Origin: Lentisphaeria bacterium
GTDB taxonomy: Bacteria; Verrucomicrobiota; Lentisphaeria; Oligosphaerales; Oligosphaeraceae
NCBI GenBank assembly: GCA_016288215.1
Contig: JAEEYQ010000026.1
Location: forward strand, 1-64,000
Direction of reading: 5' to 3'
DNA length: 64,000 nucleotides
Position 1 is the first letter of the stretch, and every line of letters begins with the position of its first letter. The position numbers were made by a program, and so were the translations under genes. The notes below the pieces were generated by a model. That model saw only the letters and a program-made list of their open reading frames with translations. It searched no databases and was not told the DNA's origin. This document shows positions 23,860 through 32,473 of the stretch, one piece after another.

Positions 23860-26055
23860 ATGTTAAGAAATCTTGCCATCCTCCTGTTTTTTGTGGCCGC
23901 CATGGCCATCGGGGCGGAGGTGCCGTGGAAGGAGGCGGAGGCGCCAGTTCGCCTTCGCGCGTCCGCAGACCCACGCACTCGCCTTCGGATGTATCTTCCT
24001 GTCCCCCAAGGACTTGACCCATCATTGAACACCGTCAGCGCCTTCACGGACAAAGAGGAGTCCATGACCGCCGTTCCGGTCTTTCGGGAAGGACGTCTCA
24101 TCGGCGTCGCCGTGGATGCCACGAAAGCGGAACACATTGCGCCCCAAAGGGCCACGAATCTTCCCGCCACGTCCTTCAGCGTCTATCTGAAGGCAGGAGC
24201 CGCAGCGGAAACGACTCCCCTGCCCGCTCCGGTTCTTGTGGCGAAACGGTCCGCCACCCTGACGGCCCGTCCCTTCTCGTCGGACGAGATTCTGCGCTAT
24301 CTGGCACAGCTCCCCGCCAAGGAAAAGATGGAATGGGCTCCCTGCACCGCCATCGGAGGGCTTCCGGACATCAAAAACTGGCTGACCCCGCCCAAAAAGC
24401 GGTTCACCGTGGCCATCCTCCAATGGGAGGCCAAGCTGAATCTGGAGCAGGACGGCCAATGGGCCTTCGGCTCCGAAGAGACCAACGTCACCTGGCTCCT
24501 GCTGGTGGACGGAACTCCGGCGGCCTCCTGGCGGGAAGCGACGCGGCCCCGCCCCGAATCCGGCGGCTTCGCCGCCCCCGTGGCCCTGTCCGCCGGCCTC
24601 CACACCCTGCAGTTCATCACCGTTCTGCGGCCGGAAGAGCCGATTCCCCAATGTCTTATGCGTCCCGCGGGGGATGAGGGCCCTGGCCAGCCACCGACGC
24701 CGCTGCTGCCCTCTCGCGTCCCCTTCTCCCTCACCGCCACGTTCCGCGACAGTCCGGACAAGCCCATCGTCCTGTCCCGCATGGCCATCCATCCCATTCA
24801 GATTCGGGAGACCAACGCCACCATCGCCTGCATTCGGGTTCCGCAGGACACGTCGGAAACCCATCCAACCACTTTCCGCGCCCCCGACGGCACCCCTCTT
24901 GCCGCCGCAAACGGACGGATTCTCTGCCCGCCGGGGTTCCTGCCCGCCATCGAAGTCCATCAGGGGGACACGATTCTCTCCCTGCCCGCCGACCTTTATT
25001 GGCAGGAGCCGATTCTAGTGCGGGCACGGGCCAGCCTAAGCGGGCTTCCCATGGTGCTGCCTCCCGATGCCCCCCTGTCGGCCATCTGCAGCATCCAATG
25101 GCCGGAGCGCCTTTCCCCTCTGATTCGGGAAGCCTGCATCTGCCGTCTTGACGAGCTTGACGGCGAGGGAGCGACGGTGGCCAGCCAGTCACTCCCCACC
25201 ACCCGAACGGGAGAAATCCCCTTTGCCCTGTCGCCGTCAGAGAAGACCCAACGGCTTCGCATTCATATCCAGTTCAGCGAGAAGGACATCCTGCCGCCGA
25301 TGGACATTCGGCTCATCCGTCCGGAACAGGCCAATCTCCCCCTCTTCCTTCGCAGCAAGCAATTGGTGGATGCCGAAGGCCTACCCGTTGTGTTTATATG
25401 TAACAAATTGAATATCAATGACTTACAGAAAAATCGCCCCGTTCTTGCCCGTCCTGCCAACGGCGATGCCCTGCGGCTGGCGGTTCTGGACGATGTCATC
25501 ACCCCCTTCCATTCCGTCAGCGCGGACGCCTCCCTCAAGGCTCTTCTGGAGCAGGAGACCGCCGCGCCGCTGGAAGTGTCCTGCCATCCGGCCGCCTCGA
25601 CCTTGGAGACGCCGCTGGAGGCGGAGGCGCTCATGGGGCTTTCCGCCCTGCTCGCCGCCCAGCCGGACGCCGCCCTGCTGTGCGTGGGTCTGCGTCCCTT
25701 CCAGCGGGGGATGTCCCCTGAGCAATGGACTCCCGTTTTGGTGTTTCTGCTGCAGAGCTGCCACACCGCCGGCATTGCCCCTGTGTTGGTCACCCTGCCC
25801 AAAGTCCCTGGTTATCCGGCGGAGAACGCCTACCGCGCGGCCCGTCTCACCAAAGAGCTGGCCGTCGCCGTCGGCCTTCCCGTCATCGATCTGTATTCTC
25901 AGCAGATGATTCAAGGCGAGGCGCCCACGGAGTGGTTCAAGCTGCCCTCCGGCGATGACTCCCGCCCGTTGCGCTCCCGCGCCATGAACAACAGCGCAAG
26001 AACTTGGTGGGCAGCCACTTGCGCCCATGCGCTAGACACCTTTCTGAAGCCTTAA
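23860..26055 (+). CDS. secreted protein of unknown function, polysaccharide cluster
   Basis: 731 residues with a clear signal peptide (LRNLAILLFFVAAMAIGA). The body is beta-rich and has no motif I can name; the C-terminal 130 residues (TPVLVFLLQSCHTAGIAPVL...YRAARLTKELAVAVGLPVIDLYS, in pieces) look like the alternating strand/helix pattern of SGNH/AlgX-like hydrolases, including an Asp at VIDLYS. There is no ribosome-binding site: the ATG is immediately preceded by ATATATAAT, so the mRNA may be leaderless. The GT2 gene starts 22 bases after the stop, suggesting that the three genes 23860-28992 act together in making or modifying a surface polysaccharide. The enzymatic idea is weak inference. 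Confidence 0.7.
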   Translation: MLRNLAILLFFVAAMAIGAEVPWKEAEAPVRLRASADPRTRLRMYLPVPQGLDPSLNTVSAFTDKEESMTAVPVFREGRLIGVAVDATKAEHIAPQRATNLPATSFSVYLKAGAAAETTPLPAPVLVAKRSATLTARPFSSDEILRYLAQLPAKEKMEWAPCTAIGGLPDIKNWLTPPKKRFTVAILQWEAKLNLEQDGQWAFGSEETNVTWLLLVDGTPAASWREATRPRPESGGFAAPVALSAGLHTLQFITVLRPEEPIPQCLMRPAGDEGPGQPPTPLLPSRVPFSLTATFRDSPDKPIVLSRMAIHPIQIRETNATIACIRVPQDTSETHPTTFRAPDGTPLAAANGRILCPPGFLPAIEVHQGDTILSLPADLYWQEPILVRARASLSGLPMVLPPDAPLSAICSIQWPERLSPLIREACICRLDELDGEGATVASQSLPTTRTGEIPFALSPSEKTQRLRIHIQFSEKDILPPMDIRLIRPEQANLPLFLRSKQLVDAEGLPVVFICNKLNINDLQKNRPVLARPANGDALRLAVLDDVITPFHSVSADASLKALLEQETAAPLEVSCHPAASTLETPLEAEALMGLSALLAAQPDAALLCVGLRPFQRGMSPEQWTPVLVFLLQSCHTAGIAPVLVTLPKVPGYPAENAYRAARLTKELAVAVGLPVIDLYSQQMIQGEAPTEWFKLPSGDDSRPLRSRAMNNSARTWWAATCAHALDTFLKP

Positions 26056-26077
26056 TTCCATCGAGACGATTCACCAT

Positions 26078-27496
26078 ATGTCCTCCAAACCCTACGACCT
26101 GACCACCCACAACCCGGACATGCCGCTGTCCCCCAGAGGCTTCCCCCAGGCCACCCTGACCCTGTGCCCCTGGCAGAAATTGGCGCTCATCGGAGCTGTT
26201 ATCCTTTTGATACTGTGGGGGATATGGGATCTGTACCACGAGCTGTTCGTCATCAACGTCATTCTGACGGTCTTCTATCTGGCCACCACCTTCTACCGCA
26301 TTCTGACCATCGACCTGGCTCTCCGCAAGCCACGCGAGATCCAAGTCAGCCTGTCGGATATCCGGAAGCCCCCCAACGGCGGCCTTTGGCCCAAATACAT
26401 GGTCATCCTTCCCATGTACCATGAAGGCGAAGTGCTGCCTGGCCTCATCGAGGGGCTGAAGAAGCTGGACTATCCGAAGGACCGCCTCGAAATCCGCCTG
26501 CTGATTGAGGAGGATGACGAAGAGACCATGGCCGTCGCCAAATCCCTTCGCCTCCAGCCTCCCTTCGTCATCACGCCCATCCCCAAAAGCGAGCCCCGCA
26601 CCAAGCCGAAGGCCTGCAACGTGGCCATTGAGGACGGCGACGCCGACTATCTGGTCATCTACGACGCGGAGGACCAGCCGGAGCCTGACCAGCTGAAGAA
26701 GGCCGCCCACGCCTTCGCCGTCTGTCCTGACAACGTCGCCTGCATTCAGGCGAAACTGGCCTACTACAACTGGAACTGGAACCTGCTGACCAGCTGCTTC
26801 ACCGTGGAATACGCCACCTGGTTCGGCCTTTGCCTGCCTGGGCTGGACTGCCTGCAGGCCCCCATCCCCTTGGGAGGAACCTCCAACCACTTCAAAATGA
26901 AGGTATTACGTGAAGTCGGCGGGTGGGACGAATTCAACGTGACGGAAGACTGCGATTTGGGGCTGCGGCTCTTCGCCGCCGGCTGGCGCACACGGATTCT
27001 GGACTCCAAAACCTACGAGCAGGCCTGCGGAAAGCTTCCCGCGTGGATCAAACAGCGCTCCCGCTGGGTCAAAGGCTACATTCAGACCTATCTTGTTCAT
27101 ACACGGGATTTTATCGGCCTACATCGCCGCCTGGGCCTCTGGAACAGCATTCAGTTCCACCTGCTCATCGGAGGCACCTTCCTCAGCCAGCTCATCAACC
27201 CCTTCTACTGGCTCATGACCATGATGTGGCTCTTCTTCCGCCCCGTGGGACTGGACACCTTCTTCCCCGCCCCTGTCTTCGTCATGGGAGCCTTCTGCCT
27301 CTTTGCCGGCAACTTCTTCTTTGTGTTCACCAGCACCATCGCCTGCATCCGTCAGGGGCTTGGCCACCTTTCCAAAACCTGTCTCTTCCTTCCCATCTAT
27401 TGGCTGATGATGAGTCTGGGAGCCTGGAAGGGCTTCCTCCAACTCTTCACCAAACCCCACCATTGGGAAAAGACAAAGCATTTCGCTCACCACTAA
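26078..27496 (+). CDS. processive family-2 glycosyltransferase, membrane-bound
   Basis: A 472-residue inverting glycosyltransferase of GT2, cellulose/hyaluronan-synthase-like. Membrane helices around residues 32-58 are followed by the catalytic domain: VILPMYHEGE (109-118), the nucleotide-sugar/metal motif DAEDQPEPD (196-204), TED (289-291, catalytic base Asp) and QRSRW (326-330, the QxxRW acceptor-site motif of processive enzymes). Several C-terminal helices (about 350-460) follow. It probably polymerises or transfers a sugar on the cytoplasmic face and helps export it. Flanked by a secreted protein and a polytopic membrane protein in the same operon; the product is unknown. Confidence 0.9.
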   Translation: MSSKPYDLTTHNPDMPLSPRGFPQATLTLCPWQKLALIGAVILLILWGIWDLYHELFVINVILTVFYLATTFYRILTIDLALRKPREIQVSLSDIRKPPNGGLWPKYMVILPMYHEGEVLPGLIEGLKKLDYPKDRLEIRLLIEEDDEETMAVAKSLRLQPPFVITPIPKSEPRTKPKACNVAIEDGDADYLVIYDAEDQPEPDQLKKAAHAFAVCPDNVACIQAKLAYYNWNWNLLTSCFTVEYATWFGLCLPGLDCLQAPIPLGGTSNHFKMKVLREVGGWDEFNVTEDCDLGLRLFAAGWRTRILDSKTYEQACGKLPAWIKQRSRWVKGYIQTYLVHTRDFIGLHRRLGLWNSIQFHLLIGGTFLSQLINPFYWLMTMMWLFFRPVGLDTFFPAPVFVMGAFCLFAGNFFFVFTSTIACIRQGLGHLSKTCLFLPIYWLMMSLGAWKGFLQLFTKPHHWEKTKHFAHH

Positions 27497-27522
27497 CCCA
27501 CGTCCGCGCAGGAACTTATTCC

Positions 27523-28992
27523 ATGCCGATCAAACGACTTCCCGCCCATGTGCTCCCCGCCATCTTTCTGCTGTTGGCCGTTGGGGGCTATTTCCTCCCC
27601 CGCATTCCGTCGGAATCGATGGTCTATCATCAGGCCATCGCCGAAGCCTTGGAGCAGTCCACGAACTGGGGCCGCCAGGCCTTTGTGGGCAACACGGACT
27701 ATCCCATGCTGCCCACGGTGGCCCTGCTGGCCGTGCGGAAACTCTCCGCCCTCTGCCATCTGGACGCGGTGCGTCTGCTGTGCGCCCTCTGCCAGGCCTG
27801 GCTGTTCTGCGTCCTCATCCGCATCGCCGTCTCCACGCGAAGCCTGCATCTGCTTCCCCTTCCGCTGGCGCTGGCCTTCATCCCCTCCCAACTACGGCAG
27901 GGTTTTCTCACCGCCTCTCCGGACTGGGCGGCGACCATCCCCCTGTCCATCATGGTCATCCATCTACTGGAATGGTACCATGAGCAGAAACTGCGCAGCC
28001 TGGTCATCGCCAGCGTGGCAGCGGGAATGTTGGTCTTCTGCGGACTTTGGGGCTGCATTCTGGCCGTGGGAATGACCGCGGTCTTCCATTGGCAGTTCTC
28101 CCAAATCAACCGCCACGCCCCCGAACCGCTCTCCGGAGCGGGAGCCATCCTGTGGGCGCCGCTGGTCTACTGCATCTTCCTGTGGTTCCTCTGGAACTGG
28201 CTCGTCATGGGAAATCCCCTCTTTGGTCTGAAGGACCTTTGCGCACGCACAGCGGACATCCAGCCAGACGCCCTCTCCCGCTTCCTTGCCTACGGCATCC
28301 CTCTGACCGCCATTCTCATCTTCCCCCTGCTCATCTGCTCCCTCAAGTCCGACCTGGCCCCCATCGCCCGCTGTCTGCTGCCCCTGCCCCTCGTTTCCAT
28401 CCTCTGCGGCATTGCCTCAAGCGCCCTAGGGGTGAATCCCACGGCCCTGCTGGCCTTCGCCGCCGTCGCCTTCATCCTCACCGCCCTCGTGGTCATCAAC
28501 GCCAACTACCCCCACCATGTTCCAAGAACCTGCGCATGGGTGACTTGCGCCTGCTGCCTCGTTTTGGGCTTCCGCCTCCCCCTGCTGACCACCGGCCTTT
28601 TCATGGGAACCCAAGCCCCCGACCCGCAGGAAATCATCGCCGACATCGACAAAACCTGGCCAGAGGCCCGCGTCGCCCTCTACGGCATGCGGCTCCCCGC
28701 ACTCTATCCGGACCCCACGGAACAGCGCTTTACGTCACGGCTGGACTATAAGGAAGGCCATCTGCTCAGCCTCTCCCACATGGAGCAGATGTTCCTGCTC
28801 GTCCCCCCGCCAGACGGCTATTTCTTCCCCAAAGACCGCTCCGTCTTCTCGGACATCCATGCCAACGGCCGCCCTTGGCTTCTGCTCGAGCGGCAATGGA
28901 CCTCCGGTTGGCAGCTGTGGCGCGCCGTCTTCCCGCCGGAAGACCAGTCCCTGCTGGAGCGTTTCCGTCAGCCCAAACCCGCCGCCCCATGA
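27523..28992 (+). CDS. polytopic membrane protein, possible glycosyltransferase of the ArnT/PMT-like (GT-C) type
   Basis: A 489-residue protein with about ten hydrophobic helices and a soluble C-terminal tail of some 120 residues (TWPEARVALYGMRLPALYP onward). The layout (early periplasmic loop with ...SMVYHQAIAEAL..., many helices, C-terminal soluble domain) resembles GT-C glycosyltransferases that use lipid-linked sugars, but the catalytic Asp/Glu pair cannot be identified with confidence. AGGAAC precedes the ATG at 27523; an upstream in-frame extension would overlap the GT2 gene and is rejected. Last gene of the three-gene cluster. Confidence 0.65.
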   Translation: MPIKRLPAHVLPAIFLLLAVGGYFLPRIPSESMVYHQAIAEALEQSTNWGRQAFVGNTDYPMLPTVALLAVRKLSALCHLDAVRLLCALCQAWLFCVLIRIAVSTRSLHLLPLPLALAFIPSQLRQGFLTASPDWAATIPLSIMVIHLLEWYHEQKLRSLVIASVAAGMLVFCGLWGCILAVGMTAVFHWQFSQINRHAPEPLSGAGAILWAPLVYCIFLWFLWNWLVMGNPLFGLKDLCARTADIQPDALSRFLAYGIPLTAILIFPLLICSLKSDLAPIARCLLPLPLVSILCGIASSALGVNPTALLAFAAVAFILTALVVINANYPHHVPRTCAWVTCACCLVLGFRLPLLTTGLFMGTQAPDPQEIIADIDKTWPEARVALYGMRLPALYPDPTEQRFTSRLDYKEGHLLSLSHMEQMFLLVPPPDGYFFPKDRSVFSDIHANGRPWLLLERQWTSGWQLWRAVFPPEDQSLLERFRQPKPAAP

Positions 28993-29063
28993 CGACGCGT
29001 CGCCGCCTTTCCTTTCACATTATATCATAAAAGGAATATATTGAATTCAATAAAGGAAGTAAA

Positions 29064-30692
29064 ATGAAACTCTATAATGGAATCTGCATCAGCGTTCTTG
29101 CGTTGGCCACCGCCCTTGCCGCCCAGGAGCTGCCCCGTCGGATCTATGAACTGAACGCGGGTCCCGACAACCCGCGAAACAGCGAAGGCAGCTTTGTGGC
29201 CCTCAAGGACGGCCGTCTCATGTTCGCCTACTCCCATTTCACGGGAAAATCAGGGGCTGATGACGCCCAAGCCAACATCGCCGCCCGCTTCTCCTCTGAT
29301 GAAGGCGAAACGTGGAGCGCCCCCCGCATGATCGTCGAGAGGAAGGAGAATCTGAACGTGATGAGCGCCAGTCTCCTGCGGCTGCAGGATGGCCGCATCG
29401 CCCTCTTCTATCTGCGGAAGAAGGCGGAAAACGACTGCCGCCCCATCATGCTCATTTCAACGGACGAAGGAGAGACCTGGAATGACCCTGTGGAGATCTT
29501 GGGCGACCGAATCGGCTACTATGTGATGAACAACGACCGCGCCATCCAGCTCAAGAACGGCCGCATCCTCCTGCCCATCGTCGTCCATTCCCGCCCAGGG
29601 GACTCCACCATCGGCAAAGGCAAGATCTTCAGCGCCATGTCGGACGACGGCGGCAAGACCTGGCACACGGGTCAGGAGCGCAACGGCTATGACGTCAACA
29701 ACACCCCTGTGACCATGCAAGAACCTGGCGCCGTGGAACTTAGCGATGGACGCGTGCTCATGTACATCCGCACCGACGTGGGCTGCCAATACATCACCCA
29801 CAGCGCCGACGGCGGCGAGACATGGGATCCGCCCCACGCCTCCGAATTGCGGGGACCACTGGCGCCGGCGTCCATGAAACGGCTGAAGAACGGCGACTTG
29901 CTGTTGGTGTGGAACGACCACAAGGGCCTGCCGCAGGCGTGGAAGGAACGCCCCAACCCCAAAAACTGGGCCGCGGGCGCCTTGCGGAAAATCCACAAAT
30001 CCTTTGAAGTGGACCGCACGCCGCTGACCACCGCCATCTCGCAGGACAACGGCAAGACGTGGAAATTCGTCAAGAACCTAGAGGGCAATCCCAACGGCTG
30101 GTATTGCTACATCGCCATCCATGTGACGGATAAATACGTGCTGCTCAGCTATGTACGGGATTGCAACCTCTACAACGACCGCATGACCAAAGTGCCCATC
30201 TCCTGGCTCTACGACCCCACACCGCGCCCCGACTATGTCATGGGCGAGCCCCCCTCGTTCAGGGACATACCCGAAGGGGAGTTCAGCGCACTGCCCACAA
30301 GTCTGGGCACTTGGGGCGTCACCACGGGACGCGCCGCCGTTCTCGCCTATGCCCGTGGCAAGGGCGTTCACATGATGAATGACGACGGCGAATCCTGCGT
30401 CGAGCTGACCTTGCCCGCCACCCGTCCCGTCGGCGACCTGCATTTCCAAGTTGAACGCTTTACAGGAAACGAGCCGTTCATATTCACCGTGGAGGCATGG
30501 AAGGACAACTCATGGGTTCTGATCTCCGGCTTGGACAACTCCACGAAAACCGGCTCTCTCCATTCTCTCCAGTTCGCCGACAACGCCCTCGCCACGGACA
30601 AGCTGCGCTTCCGCTGCTCCGCCCACAAAGGCGCCATCATCTGCGACGTCAATAGCAAGGAAATCGACCTGAAGGGCTTCTTTAATGACTAA
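29064..30692 (+). CDS. secreted sialidase-like (BNR/Asp-box) protein 1
   Basis: 542 residues with a signal peptide (KLYNGICISVLALATALAAQ). The N-terminal beta-propeller carries five Asp-box motifs: SSDEGETW, STDEGETW, SDDGGKTW, SADGGETW and SQDNGKTW, plus NPRNSEGSFVALKDGRLMF at the start of blade 1. This is the BNR_2 sialidase-like family, secreted or surface exo-glycosidases; many members are annotated as sialidase though canonical FRIP and catalytic Tyr/Glu could not be verified here. A C-terminal beta domain (about 410-540) follows. A paralogue is encoded at 34963-36600. AAGGAAG precedes the ATG, and a perfect palindrome TATTGAATTCAATA (29039-29052) lies just upstream. Confidence 0.85.
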   Translation: MKLYNGICISVLALATALAAQELPRRIYELNAGPDNPRNSEGSFVALKDGRLMFAYSHFTGKSGADDAQANIAARFSSDEGETWSAPRMIVERKENLNVMSASLLRLQDGRIALFYLRKKAENDCRPIMLISTDEGETWNDPVEILGDRIGYYVMNNDRAIQLKNGRILLPIVVHSRPGDSTIGKGKIFSAMSDDGGKTWHTGQERNGYDVNNTPVTMQEPGAVELSDGRVLMYIRTDVGCQYITHSADGGETWDPPHASELRGPLAPASMKRLKNGDLLLVWNDHKGLPQAWKERPNPKNWAAGALRKIHKSFEVDRTPLTTAISQDNGKTWKFVKNLEGNPNGWYCYIAIHVTDKYVLLSYVRDCNLYNDRMTKVPISWLYDPTPRPDYVMGEPPSFRDIPEGEFSALPTSLGTWGVTTGRAAVLAYARGKGVHMMNDDGESCVELTLPATRPVGDLHFQVERFTGNEPFIFTVEAWKDNSWVLISGLDNSTKTGSLHSLQFADNALATDKLRFRCSAHKGAIICDVNSKEIDLKGFFND

Positions 30693-30739
30693 ATCAGGTC
30701 CTTGCAGGGACTTGCAAAACATATGCCATGTAAGGTTTC

Positions 30740-31966
30740 ATGTCATCGCGTCCTAAAAAAGAGCCATATAGGTTTTTCATGCACGAAGAGCTTGTCATCC
30801 GTCAATTTGGTCCCTTGAAGGACATTTATCTGCCCGATATCCGCCCAATCGTGGTAGTCGTCGGCGCATCGGGAAGTGGCAAGAGCCTTTTGCTGAAGGT
30901 ACTGGCCATGATGCGTCATGTCGCCAAACTTGCCATCATTCAGGAGGCTTTGAAGGCTTCAGGAGTCAAACAGCCTTTTGCTCCCATACAGGTTGGAGGC
31001 TATTTGGTATTTGGTGGCTTTTCCTCTCTGTTGCAGCAAGATACGCTTATCTCCTATCGAATCCAATGGGAGGATGGCTCCTGTACCGTCACCTTGGCAA
31101 ATGGAAATTTCCAGATAGCATCCTCTTTGGACAACAAAACGGTAGGGCCATTTCTTAAAATAGCATTTATCAGTGACTTACGAAATCTGATACCACTGTG
31201 GGCGCAAAAAGGCGCCACCGTTCAGTCAAAGGTTCTGGACAGCTATTTCATGGAAACATTTTCTCTTTGGGAAGATGCATCGGCGACTTTCCACGAATCG
31301 ACACAGGAGCTGCCGTTTCTGGATGTCTCCCTTCTTTTGGGAAAGAACAACGGCGATCCCCCGCATGTTCTCCTGAAAGATGAAAAAGGGCGGATGACGC
31401 CATGGGAAATGGGGGCCTCCGGCTACAAGTCCTCCGTGCCACTGGCACTGATTGTTCGACATCTCATGAAATCGTATGATTTTTTTGCAGCCATCAAGCG
31501 AAGCTATCTGGAAGTGCTTATCAATGATTTGATGGCTCAACCTTCTAAAGAGACACTTCTGCCCAAACAACGGCAGGTGCACCGTTTCTGCGGCAATTTC
31601 CTGTGCATTCACGTGGAGGAGCCAGAACTCAGTCTGGATCCTGATACGCAGATTCGCCTGGCAGAGGAATTGATGCAGTCCCTCTCATGGCGGCGCGAGG
31701 ATATAGGACAGTTCGAGGCATCCATTATTTTCACCACCCATAGCCCCTATTGGATTGTGGCGCTTAATACATTATTGCAGGAAAACGCCTACACGGCACT
31801 GACATGGGAGAAAATCGACGGCTATCTCGTCACACCGCAGGGCACTCTGAAGTCCCTTCGAGATGATGAATCGCAACTCTTGATGACCCCCAATATGGAC
31901 AAGGCAACCCAATGGCTTGATGAACGATACAACCACGCATTGTCCATGGGAGCAAAGAATCAATGA
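30740..31966 (+). CDS. ABC/AAA-type ATPase of a putative two-gene defence-like module
   Basis: A 408-residue soluble ATPase of the AAA_21/OLD-like class. Walker A GASGSGKS is at residues 42-49, a signature-like MGASGYKSSVPLAL at 224-237, Walker B plus D-loop LCIHVEEPELSLDP at 288-301, and the H-loop THSPY at 333-337. This architecture is that of stand-alone ATPases in Septu, PARIS, Gabija-like and retron-linked anti-phage systems and of SMC/RecF relatives. It overlaps the next gene by 4 bases (ATGA), so the two are translated together. The pair lies between a sialidase and a glycoside hydrolase on the same strand, and its base composition looks lower in GC than both, suggesting acquisition. 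Start at 30740 has AAGG upstream; an alternative start is 30779. Function in defence is inference. Confidence 0.82.
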   Translation: MSSRPKKEPYRFFMHEELVIRQFGPLKDIYLPDIRPIVVVVGASGSGKSLLLKVLAMMRHVAKLAIIQEALKASGVKQPFAPIQVGGYLVFGGFSSLLQQDTLISYRIQWEDGSCTVTLANGNFQIASSLDNKTVGPFLKIAFISDLRNLIPLWAQKGATVQSKVLDSYFMETFSLWEDASATFHESTQELPFLDVSLLLGKNNGDPPHVLLKDEKGRMTPWEMGASGYKSSVPLALIVRHLMKSYDFFAAIKRSYLEVLINDLMAQPSKETLLPKQRQVHRFCGNFLCIHVEEPELSLDPDTQIRLAEELMQSLSWRREDIGQFEASIIFTTHSPYWIVALNTLLQENAYTALTWEKIDGYLVTPQGTLKSLRDDESQLLMTPNMDKATQWLDERYNHALSMGAKNQ

Positions 31967-32454
31967 CAACACAGAATGTGCCTGGCTTTGGAATTGTAGA
32001 CGCACATTGGGTTGTAATCCGCGCGCCACGGCAATCATTTGCCTGCCATGAAAGGAAATCCTACCTGAACATCAGCAATGACTGCGATGCATCAGCGTAT
32101 TTCATCCGCTTGGACAAAGGGTTTCTGACTAACGGCAAAACTTGCGATTACAGCATTTCCGCTTCCATTGACGATGAGACAAGAGCCTGTCTTCTGGAGC
32201 TTAAGGGATGTCACGAAGAAGAGGCTATTGATCAATTGGGGCAGACGCTCCGCGTCTTGCGCCATCATCCCAACGTGACAGCGCACATTCAATCCGCCAT
32301 ATTTGTTCCAGCCGGTGGCTCGCTAATGCCATCCGCAGGTTTTCAGAAATGCGCCAAGACATTTTACAAGTGGAATCGGATTCCCCTTCATCGTCTGTCC
32401 AATCATAGCCATATCTTCCTCTCCGCCTACTTGCAAACGCAAGAGGCAAGTTAG
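31963..32454 (+). CDS. small PD-(D/E)XK-like protein, partner of the ATPase
   Basis: A 163-residue protein I do not recognise as a named family. The central region CDYSISASIDDETRACLLEL-KG looks like a PD-(D/E)XK nuclease core: Asp62, then Glu79-Leu-Lys81 at the end of a predicted strand, followed by a helix with EEAIDQLGQTL, whose Gln91 fits the motif IV position. The rest has alternating strands and helices. Coupled to the ATPase by an ATGA overlap, it would be the effector or nuclease subunit of a two-component system. Low-GC like its partner. Could instead be a non-catalytic sensor; the fold call rests on motif spacing only. Confidence 0.6.
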   Translation: MTTQNVPGFGIVDAHWVVIRAPRQSFACHERKSYLNISNDCDASAYFIRLDKGFLTNGKTCDYSISASIDDETRACLLELKGCHEEEAIDQLGQTLRVLRHHPNVTAHIQSAIFVPAGGSLMPSAGFQKCAKTFYKWNRIPLHRLSNHSHIFLSAYLQTQEAS

Positions 32455-32473
32455 CTCACAAGGAAAAACGTAT

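Noticed and set aside
26923-27522. N-terminal extension of the GT-C-like membrane protein over the GT2 gene
   Set aside because: It overlaps the GT2 catalytic region out of frame; the ATG at 27523 has a ribosome-binding site and begins a normal membrane protein.
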